Source of the DNA: Hyphomicrobiales bacterium
GTDB taxonomy: Bacteria > Pseudomonadota > Alphaproteobacteria > Rhizobiales > CAYWUX01
Reading direction: 5' to 3'
DNA: 12,551 nucleotides
NCBI GenBank assembly: GCA_028279265.1
Contig: JANQOC010000607.1
Span: 1-12,551 of the forward strand
Made by a program: the position numbers and the translations under genes. The notes beneath the pieces are model-generated. The model had not been told where the DNA came from, did not search any database, and worked only from the letters and a program-made list of their open reading frames with translations. Below, piece after piece: positions 1 through 5,418 of this stretch (position 1 is its first letter; each line of letters opens with the position of its first letter).

Positions 1-1
1 A

Positions 2-37
2 GTTCATTCCAAATAATTTTCGCTCATATTGTGTCAT
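2..37 (-). CDS. Possible start of a divergent gene, cut by the window edge
   Basis: On the minus strand an ATG at 37 opens a frame of 12 codons (MTQYERKLFGMN) that reaches the left edge without a stop. GGAG lies six bases upstream of the ATG, a good ribosome binding site distance. It would be transcribed away from fliI. Only 12 residues are visible, so no family can be recognised. It does not look like the N-terminus of CtrA, which one might expect next to fliIJ in this class. It could equally be a chance start. Confidence 0.22.
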   Translation of the reverse strand, partial: MTQYERKLFGMN

Positions 38-59
38 TTTCGACTCCATTTGGGAGGCA

Positions 60-75
60 TTTACGTCTGGTTAAC
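60..75 (+). promoter_or_regulatory. Candidate CtrA box upstream of fliI
   Basis: The sequence reads TTTA-N7-TTAAC, against the CtrA consensus TTAA-N7-TTAAC: one mismatch in the left half and a perfect right half. If the box sits at about -35, as in CtrA-activated promoters of Caulobacter, transcription would start near 100 and leave a leader of about 60 bases before the fliI ATG. Function is inferred from the motif and from early flagellar genes being CtrA targets in this class. Confidence 0.45.
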
Positions 76-107
76 GCCTGCTGCTCAAAATACAGCTCGG
101 TCAGACT

Positions 108-131
108 GAACAAACTGAAAAATCAGTGTTC
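108..131 (+). other. Small hairpin in the fliI leader
   Basis: GAAC (108-111) pairs with GTTC (128-131), and ACTGA (114-118) pairs with TCAGT (123-127), around an AAAA loop, with a two-base bulge. It would lie at the 5' end of the predicted fliI transcript, about 30 bases before the start codon. It is AT-rich and modest in stability. A role in translation or mRNA stability is speculative. Confidence 0.25.
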
Positions 132-159
132 GTTTAACAGGGGGTGGGAGAGATTCAAT

Positions 160-1521
160 ATGCAGGCGCTCCTCAATCGAATTGAAGCCGTTTCCGAATT
201 CGAGGTTTTTGGACGGGTCAAAAGCGTCAAGGGACTTTCGGTTGAAATCGTTGGTCCCATATTCACCATGGGGGTTGGTTCGCGTCTGGAAATTGCGCGC
301 CCACATCTGAGCAATGTGCTTTGCGAGATCGTGGGATTTACACAAGATAGTGCCATAGCTCTTCCATTTGGCGATCTTGTCGGGGTACAGCAGGGCGCCA
401 AAGCCTACGTGAAATCATCGAATTTTCTAATTTATCCGACTTCGGCCTGGCTCGGCCGGGTTGTGAATGCGCTGGGTGAACCCCTCGACGGAAAAGGCCC
501 CTTGCCCCAGGGGGATGCGGCCTACGCTATCCGCAGTGCCCCGCCGCCGGCCCACACCAGGTCGCGGGTTGGCGAACCCATCGATCTCGGGGTGAAAACA
601 CTGAACACATTCCTGACCTGCTGCAATGGCCAGAGAATGGGAATTTTTGCGGGCTCCGGTGTCGGCAAGTCCGTACTGCTGTCAATGCTGGCGAAAAACA
701 CGGCCTGCAATGTCTCGATTATCGGTCTCATCGGTGAGCGAGGCCGCGAAGTCCAGGAATTCATCGAAGACAATCTCGGGGAAGAAGGGCTTGCGCGATC
801 CATAGTTGTCGTTGCCACTTCCGATGAGGCGGCACTCATGCGACGCCAGGCCGCCTATTTGACGCTGACCCTGTCCGAGTATTTCAGAGACCGGGAAATG
901 AATGTGCTGTGCATGATCGACAGCATCACGCGGTTTGCCATGGCGCAACGGGAAATCGGCCTCTCGGGCGGCGAACCCCCGACCACACGGGGTTATACGC
1001 CAAGCGTATTTTCAGAATTGCCGAAACTGCTGGAACGCGCCGGTCCGGGGGATGGAAAAGGGGCCGTTACCGGTTTGTTTACCGTATTGGTAGAAGGTGA
1101 CGACCAAAATGAGCCAATCGCGGATGCGGTTAGAGGAATTTTAGATGGTCATATAGTAATGGAAAGAAGTATTGCAGAACGAGGACGCTTTCCAGCTATC
1201 AATGTTCTTCGCTCGGTTTCGAGGACAATGCCCCAATGCGTTGATCCCGACTATCTGCCTGTGGTTGTGCGGGCAAAGCAGCTGATGTCGACTTATGCCG
1301 ACATGGAAGAACTTATCCGACTGGGCGCCTATCGGCGGGGGAGCAACCCCGAGGTTGACAAGGCGATTAACTATCATCCGCAACTGGAAGCCTTCTTATC
1401 GCAACTGAATGATCAGAGATTTACCATTCAGCAGAGTTACGCAGAGTTGGCACAGTTGTTGAATGATGAAATTGAGACAAATGGTGAATTCGAGCCAGAA
1501 TTAGTTGAACCGAGAGAATAG
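160..1521 (+). CDS. fliI: Flagellar export ATPase FliI
   Basis: FliI is the hexameric ATPase at the cytoplasmic mouth of the flagellar type III secretion apparatus. It helps feed rod, hook and filament subunits to the export gate and works with FliH and FliJ. The 453-residue product has a beta-barrel N-terminal region, Walker A GSGVGKS at about 165-171, the GERGRE segment with the likely catalytic glutamate at about 193, and Walker B VLCMID at about 249-254. All are typical of F1-beta-like type III ATPases, and the length is normal. The frame is open further upstream, but I chose the ATG at 160 because homology begins there (MQALLNRIEA) and a GGGAG/GGAGAG purine run precedes it by 7-10 bases. 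fliJ follows after 44 bases. Codons around 1084-1200 are unusually AT-rich compared with the rest of the gene. Confidence 0.97.
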   Translation: MQALLNRIEAVSEFEVFGRVKSVKGLSVEIVGPIFTMGVGSRLEIARPHLSNVLCEIVGFTQDSAIALPFGDLVGVQQGAKAYVKSSNFLIYPTSAWLGRVVNALGEPLDGKGPLPQGDAAYAIRSAPPPAHTRSRVGEPIDLGVKTLNTFLTCCNGQRMGIFAGSGVGKSVLLSMLAKNTACNVSIIGLIGERGREVQEFIEDNLGEEGLARSIVVVATSDEAALMRRQAAYLTLTLSEYFRDREMNVLCMIDSITRFAMAQREIGLSGGEPPTTRGYTPSVFSELPKLLERAGPGDGKGAVTGLFTVLVEGDDQNEPIADAVRGILDGHIVMERSIAERGRFPAINVLRSVSRTMPQCVDPDYLPVVVRAKQLMSTYADMEELIRLGAYRRGSNPEVDKAINYHPQLEAFLSQLNDQRFTIQQSYAELAQLLNDEIETNGEFEPELVEPRE

Positions 1522-1565
1522 TTTGAACCGACAGTTGAGTTCGGACGTGTAGAGGGTATTGAGCA

Positions 1566-1979
1566 ATGAAATCACGTGATTCACTTATCCGACTGCGAAG
1601 ATTTGAAGTCGATGAAAAAAAGCAGAAGGTCGTTGATCTGGAGTCCATGATCGATGAATTTCGTCGCATGGCCAGTGATCTGGATCGGCAGATCGAGGTC
1701 GAGCAGCAAAAAGCCGGGGTCAGCGATATTAACCATTATGCCTACCCGACCTTTGCCAAGGCCGCGATGCAGCGCCGCGACAATCTGATGGCGTCGCTAA
1801 AGGATCTTGAAGCGAAACTGGAAGAAGCACGTAGCGAACTCGCTGATTCGTTCGAAGACCTTAAAAAAGTCGAGCTTCTCGAAGAGCGGGGTGCGGCCCG
1901 TGATCGATTCGCGCGTGAGAAATCCGAGCAGCAAGAGCTGGAGCATTTCGTAACTGCCCGGCAGCCGGACAACCACTAA
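1566..1979 (+). CDS. fliJ: Flagellar export protein FliJ
   Basis: FliJ is the small coiled-coil stalk of the FliHI-J ATPase complex. It sits in the FliI hexamer pore, contacts FlhA and helps recycle export chaperones. The product is 137 residues, close to the usual size. It is very rich in Lys, Glu, Arg, Leu and Ala with almost no aromatic residues, as expected for two long antiparallel helices. The N-terminal MKSRDSLIRLRRFEVDEKK pattern is typical. It lies 44 bases after fliI on the same strand, the standard fliIJ pairing, and is presumably co-transcribed. AGAGGG lies about 11 bases before the ATG. The identification rests on composition, size and context, because FliJ is poorly conserved. 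Confidence 0.9.
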   Translation: MKSRDSLIRLRRFEVDEKKQKVVDLESMIDEFRRMASDLDRQIEVEQQKAGVSDINHYAYPTFAKAAMQRRDNLMASLKDLEAKLEEARSELADSFEDLKKVELLEERGAARDRFAREKSEQQELEHFVTARQPDNH

Positions 1980-1989
1980 TTGCGGAATT

Positions 1990-2015
1990 CCGGCACTTTT
2001 CTGTTGAGTTGCCGG
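1990..2015. repeat. Inverted repeat CCGGCA / TGCCGG after fliJ
   Basis: Perfect 6-bp arms (1990-1995 and 2010-2015) are separated by 14 bases. It lies about 90-115 bases upstream of the predicted transcription start of yajQ, a usual distance for a sigma-54 activator site, and its arms resemble those of the ftr-like sites near fliF, though with a longer spacer. It could instead be part of the 3' end of the fliIJ mRNA. No T-run follows, so it is not an obvious intrinsic terminator. Confidence 0.35.
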
Positions 2016-2027
2016 GACACGGCCTTT

Positions 2028-2051
2028 CTGTGTGAGGCCTAATTCACACAG
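2028..2051. repeat. Inverted repeat CTGTGTGA / TCACACAG
   Basis: Perfect 8-bp arms (2028-2035 and 2044-2051) flank an 8-base spacer. Read as RNA it is a hairpin after fliJ followed by TTGTT, so a weak terminator for fliIJ is possible. Read as DNA it is a symmetric operator-like dyad about 50-75 bases upstream of the predicted yajQ start. It contains TGTGA...TCACA, but the spacer is 8 and not the 6 of a CRP site. Confidence 0.35.
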
Positions 2052-2074
2052 TTGTTCTGACACCACGAACCTAG

Positions 2075-2097
2075 ATCTGGCAAATCCCTTGCCAGAT
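2075..2097 (+). promoter_or_regulatory. Strong candidate sigma-54 promoter of yajQ, embedded in a perfect dyad
   Basis: TGGCAAATCCCTTGCC (2078-2093) has the invariant GG and GC of a -24/-12 promoter at the required 10-base spacing, with TGGCA and TTGC both matching consensus. Transcription would start near 2103, about 55 bases before the yajQ ATG. The element lies inside perfect 9-bp arms, ATCTGGCAA (2075-2083) and TTGCCAGAT (2089-2097), around a 5-base centre, so the reverse strand also reads GG-N10-GC. A purely structural hairpin or an operator is the alternative explanation. Confidence 0.6.
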
Positions 2098-2106
2098 GAT
2101 ATATTA

Positions 2107-2131
2107 CGGGCGTTCTTATGAACGATTCCCG
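2107..2131 (+). other. Hairpin at the start of the predicted yajQ mRNA
   Basis: CGGGCGTTC (2107-2115) pairs with GAACG (2120-2124) and CCCG (2128-2131) around a TTAT loop, leaving an ATT bulge. It would begin only a few bases after the predicted sigma-54 transcription start and end 26 bases before the yajQ ATG. It could protect the 5' end of the message or be a binding site. There is no T-run, so it is not an intrinsic terminator. Confidence 0.35.
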
Positions 2132-2157
2132 CGAAGTCAGAACTGTAACAGAGATCT

Positions 2158-2643
2158 ATGCCTTCCTTCGATATTGTATCCCAGACCGACATAAGTGAGG
2201 TCGACAACGCGCTCAACAATATGATCCGCGAGATGGGTCAGCGCTATGATTTCAAGGGTGCGAAATGCACCATCGAGAGAAAAGACTCGGAGATCAATAT
2301 TGTCGCCGATGACGACATGAAATTGCGGCAAATGCACGAACTCCTGGCGGGTCATCTGGCGAAACGGAAAATAGATGTCGGTGTTATCGACTATCAGACA
2401 CCGGAACCGTCCGCGGGACAATCCCTGCGCCAGACGGCCACCATTCAGCAGGGTATAGACAGAGATCTCGCTAAAAAAATTGTCAAGGAAATCAAAAGCA
2501 GCAAGCTCAAGGTGCAATCGGCAATTCAGGGGGATGAGCTTCGGATCACAGGCAAGAAGCGAGATGACCTTCAGGCTGTTATCGAGCATGTGAAGGGTTT
2601 GTCGATCGATTTGCCGCTTCAGTTTGTTAATTTTCGCGACTAG
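2158..2643 (+). CDS. yajQ: YajQ family nucleotide-binding protein (DUF520)
   Basis: YajQ proteins are small two-domain cytoplasmic proteins. Members bind nucleotides, and in Xanthomonas one is reported to be a cyclic-di-GMP effector controlling virulence genes. The 161-residue product has the family start MPSFDIVSQ, the DNALNN and RYDFKG segments in the first 40 residues, and the conserved C-terminal part with KKIVKEIK and a final LQFVNFRD. The length is typical. AGAG lies just before the ATG at 2158. It is 178 bases after fliJ, with its own apparent sigma-54 promoter, and is followed by a lipoprotein gene after 51 bases. A link to motility through cyclic-di-GMP is plausible from context but not shown by the sequence. 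Confidence 0.95.
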   Translation: MPSFDIVSQTDISEVDNALNNMIREMGQRYDFKGAKCTIERKDSEINIVADDDMKLRQMHELLAGHLAKRKIDVGVIDYQTPEPSAGQSLRQTATIQQGIDRDLAKKIVKEIKSSKLKVQSAIQGDELRITGKKRDDLQAVIEHVKGLSIDLPLQFVNFRD

Positions 2644-2694
2644 CAATTAAAATCCGTCCGGCTCCGGGCCGCATTTGTCGTTGGAGAAACGAAC

Positions 2695-3225
2695 TTGACA
2701 ACCGAATTAAAATTGCAGGTTCGACATATTTTGCGGTGGCCCGTAATTGCGGTCTGCTCGGTGTTCATTGCAGGCTGCAGCAGCGGGCTTGAAAATCTCA
2801 CCCTGCCGGAGGTGGACCTGAAGAAAATCGCCAATACGATTGTCATTCCGGACAGCACCCTTACAAAAAAGGGAACCCCGCTGCAGCTTTATAATCTGGT
2901 GGGAAGAGGCATCAAATCCTGTTGGTTCTCGCCGACAAACCCCCGTCTTAAAAAGCACGTTTTCTTTGCGGTGACATCCAGGGAAAATGAGAAAGATGAG
3001 GCCGAGATCTCCATCCACGAACAGGATAAGAAGGGACGCCGCGGCCTGATTGCTTTCCGGGTGTATTTCAGCCCCTTGGAAGACCGCACGACGATCAAGA
3101 GCGACAATGTAAAGTTGAAACCGGAGCTTGGAAAAGAACTGGAAGCCGATATCGCCCGTTATGCGGCAGGCGACCTGGAGTGCGGTTCCGGTCGCCAGGC
3201 GGCGGCTGCAAAAAAGAGCAACTAA
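2695..3225 (+). CDS. Predicted lipoprotein of unknown function
   Basis: The 176-residue product starts at a TTG supported by GGAGA about 8-12 bases upstream. No better start precedes the signal sequence. The N-terminus has basic residues, a hydrophobic stretch and a lipobox ending IAGC, with the modified cysteine at residue 28, so it should be exported and lipid-anchored. The mature part is about 149 residues, lysine-rich and charged, with a single Cys-Trp pair near residue 80 and another Cys near the C-terminus that could form a disulfide. I do not recognise a domain. It follows yajQ by 51 bases and probably shares its transcript. Its stop is 9 bases from the convergent flhA stop. A surface or periplasmic role linked to motility is only a guess. 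Confidence 0.85.
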   Translation: MTTELKLQVRHILRWPVIAVCSVFIAGCSSGLENLTLPEVDLKKIANTIVIPDSTLTKKGTPLQLYNLVGRGIKSCWFSPTNPRLKKHVFFAVTSRENEKDEAEISIHEQDKKGRRGLIAFRVYFSPLEDRTTIKSDNVKLKPELGKELEADIARYAAGDLECGSGRQAAAAKKSN

Positions 3226-3230
3226 TCGCT
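3210..3230 (-). terminator. Weak intrinsic terminator candidate after flhA
   Basis: On the minus strand, beyond the flhA stop, AGCGA (3226-3230) can pair with TTGCT (3217-3221) around a TTAG loop. One C and then six T residues (3210-3215) follow. The stem is short and contains a G-U pair, so it is weak. It lies inside the 3' end of the convergent lipoprotein gene. No comparable signal was seen for the plus-strand operon. Confidence 0.3.
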
Positions 3231-3234
3231 TAAT

Positions 3235-5385
3235 TTAAATCTGACCGATTGTCTTCAACTTGGCCTGAGGATGGACTTCGTTCTGGGACAAGACCGGTGA
3301 TTGCGAGCGGAAGCGCTCGACGATCGTTCGAACGAAGGGGCGAACTCCGGGGCTTGTAAGAATGATCGGAAATTCACCCAGTTTGCTCGCTTCCTCCAGT
3401 GCTTCCCGCGTTGCATGAATAAACTCCTGCAAGCGGCTCGGCGGCATGGCGAGTTGACGGTCATCACCTTCACCCACCAGCGCTTCAAGGAATTCGTGCT
3501 CCCATTTCGGCGACAGGGTGATCAACGGCAGGAATCCGGCGGCGTTTGTATAGCTGGCACAAATTTGGCGTGCCAGTCGGGATCTTACGTGTTCAGTAAT
3601 TGGCTGAATGGACTGCGTATAGCTGCTGGCCTCGGCGATGCCTTCCAATATCGTCGGCAAGTCTCTGATCGAAACGCGTTCGTTGAGCAGGGACTGCAGG
3701 ACACGTTGAATGCCCGTTACGGGGATAACTTTGGACACTTCTTCTTCCAGCAATTGCTTCTGTTTTTCCGGCAATTCATCCAGCAGCTTCTGAACTTCGG
3801 CATAGGACAGGAGTTCCGACATGTTGGACTTCAAGACTTCCGACAAATGGGTGGAAATTACGGTTATCGGATCGACCACGGTATAACCCTTGAAACCGGC
3901 TTCATCGCGATCGGTTTCTTCGATCCAGGTCGCCGGCAAGCCAAACGTCGGTTCAATCGTATGAATGCCGGGGATTTTAATCTGATCTCCCTTGGGGTCC
4001 ATGGCCATCAGTTTCTCGGGAAAAAGGGATCCACGGCCGGATTCAACTTCTTTGACCTTTATCGCATAGTCGTTGGGTTCAAGCTGCATATTGTCGAGGA
4101 TGCGAACGGAGGGCATGACGAATCCCATATCAGACGCCAGTTGCCGCCGCAGAGATTTGATCTGGTCGGTGAGCTGGTCATTGTCCCCATTCGCATTTTT
4201 TATCAGGGGAAGAAGGCCGTAGCCGATTTCCAGGCGCAACTCATCCATATGCAGGGATTCCGAGATGGGCTCTTCTTTCGGTTGAGCCTCCTCGATCTGC
4301 GTTTGTTTCCGCTCTTTTTCTTCTTCTGCCCTGGTGACCAGACTCTGTTGGGCCATCCAGGCGAGGCCGCCGGCAGTGGCTGAAAGAGCAAAAAACGGGA
4401 TCATCGGAATGCCCGGGAGCAAAGCCATGACCGCCATGACACCGGACGACATGCCCAGGGCTTTCGGATAGCCCGAGAACTGGGTAACCAGTGCTTTTTC
4501 CGCAGCACCGTCGACCCCGGCCTTGGAGACAAGGAGACCGGCAGCGGTGGAAACAATCAATGCAGGGATCTGGCTGACCAAACCGTCGCCGATGGTCAGC
4601 AATGTATATGTCTGTCCGGCATCGGCCATGCTCATATCGTTCTGGCCGACACCAATGATCATGCCGCCGATAACATTGATGAAGGTAATCAGCAGTCCGG
4701 CTATGGCATCACCGCGGACGAACTTCGAAGCACCGTCCATCGCCCCGAAAAAAGACGATTCATCTTCCAGTTTCTTCCGTCGAGACCGCGCCTCGTCCTC
4801 GTCTATGAGACCTGCGGACAGGTCCGCATCGATCGCCATTTGCTTGCCTGGCATCGCATCCAGGGCAAAGCGTGCCGCGACTTCGGCGATACGACCCGAG
4901 CCCTTGGTAATGACGATGAAGTTAACGATCACCAGGATGGCAAAGACAATGATGCCTATGATGAAATTGCCCTGCATGACAAAATTGCCGAAAGCTTCGA
5001 TGACTTTTCCCGCGGCATCCGTTCCTTCGTGTCCATCGCTCAGGATCAGGCGTGTCGAGGCCAGGTTCAGCGCCAGGCGCATCATTGTCGCGATCAGGAG
5101 TACGGTGGGAAATGCGGAGAATTCCAGTGGCGTGTGAATGAACAGGGCCGTCATCAGGATGAGAACGGCAAATGTAATTGAGACGGCAAGCAGAATGTCC
5201 AGGGCCATGGCCGGCATGGGCATAATGAGAACAACCAGAATGCCGATCACGCAGAGAGCCAGGGCAATATCGCTCTGACGGGCAAAATTGAACAAGTCAC
5301 GCACGGTTTTACCGCCGAATTTCGCCGGGGCTGTTGCGCTGGCGTTGGCAGTATCCGTCATTTGAGCAGGAGCAATATCACTCAT
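3235..5385 (-). CDS. flhA: Flagellar export gate protein FlhA
   Basis: FlhA forms the nonameric export gate of the flagellar type III system. Its membrane part conducts protons and its large cytoplasmic domain docks chaperone-substrate complexes and FliJ. The 716-residue product has a 35-40 residue N-terminal extension, about eight hydrophobic segments within roughly residues 40-355, the FHIPEP signature RLALNLASTRLIL at about 103-115, and the conserved loop AARFALDAMPGKQMAIDADL at about 170-189. The cytoplasmic domain runs from about 365 to the end. The ATG at 5385 has only a weak GGA upstream. The next ATG, eight codons in, has no better site, so the first was kept. It follows flbD by 33 bases and is the last gene of the fliF operon. 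The usual neighbours flhF and flhG do not follow. Confidence 0.98.
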   Translation of the reverse strand: MSDIAPAQMTDTANASATAPAKFGGKTVRDLFNFARQSDIALALCVIGILVVLIMPMPAMALDILLAVSITFAVLILMTALFIHTPLEFSAFPTVLLIATMMRLALNLASTRLILSDGHEGTDAAGKVIEAFGNFVMQGNFIIGIIVFAILVIVNFIVITKGSGRIAEVAARFALDAMPGKQMAIDADLSAGLIDEDEARSRRKKLEDESSFFGAMDGASKFVRGDAIAGLLITFINVIGGMIIGVGQNDMSMADAGQTYTLLTIGDGLVSQIPALIVSTAAGLLVSKAGVDGAAEKALVTQFSGYPKALGMSSGVMAVMALLPGIPMIPFFALSATAGGLAWMAQQSLVTRAEEEKERKQTQIEEAQPKEEPISESLHMDELRLEIGYGLLPLIKNANGDNDQLTDQIKSLRRQLASDMGFVMPSVRILDNMQLEPNDYAIKVKEVESGRGSLFPEKLMAMDPKGDQIKIPGIHTIEPTFGLPATWIEETDRDEAGFKGYTVVDPITVISTHLSEVLKSNMSELLSYAEVQKLLDELPEKQKQLLEEEVSKVIPVTGIQRVLQSLLNERVSIRDLPTILEGIAEASSYTQSIQPITEHVRSRLARQICASYTNAAGFLPLITLSPKWEHEFLEALVGEGDDRQLAMPPSRLQEFIHATREALEEASKLGEFPIILTSPGVRPFVRTIVERFRSQSPVLSQNEVHPQAKLKTIGQI

Positions 5386-5418
5386 AATTTTTGTCCGTCG
5401 ACCTGAGCGGTTTCAGAT

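Noticed and set aside
1448..1463. TGGCAC-N5-TTGA as a sigma-54 promoter for fliJ
   Set aside because: The essential GC at -12 is GA, and it lies inside fliI where co-transcription already explains fliJ.
2028..2051. TGTGA...TCACA as a CRP/FNR-type site
   Set aside because: The spacer between the half-sites is 8 bases, whereas CRP sites need 6.
2118..2198. 26-codon upstream frame overlapping the yajQ start
   Set aside because: No ribosome binding site, its start lies in the loop of a hairpin, and the peptide shows no pattern.
3301..4383. 360-codon open frame on the plus strand
   Set aside because: It lies wholly antisense to flhA, has no recognisable protein pattern, and flhA is unambiguous.
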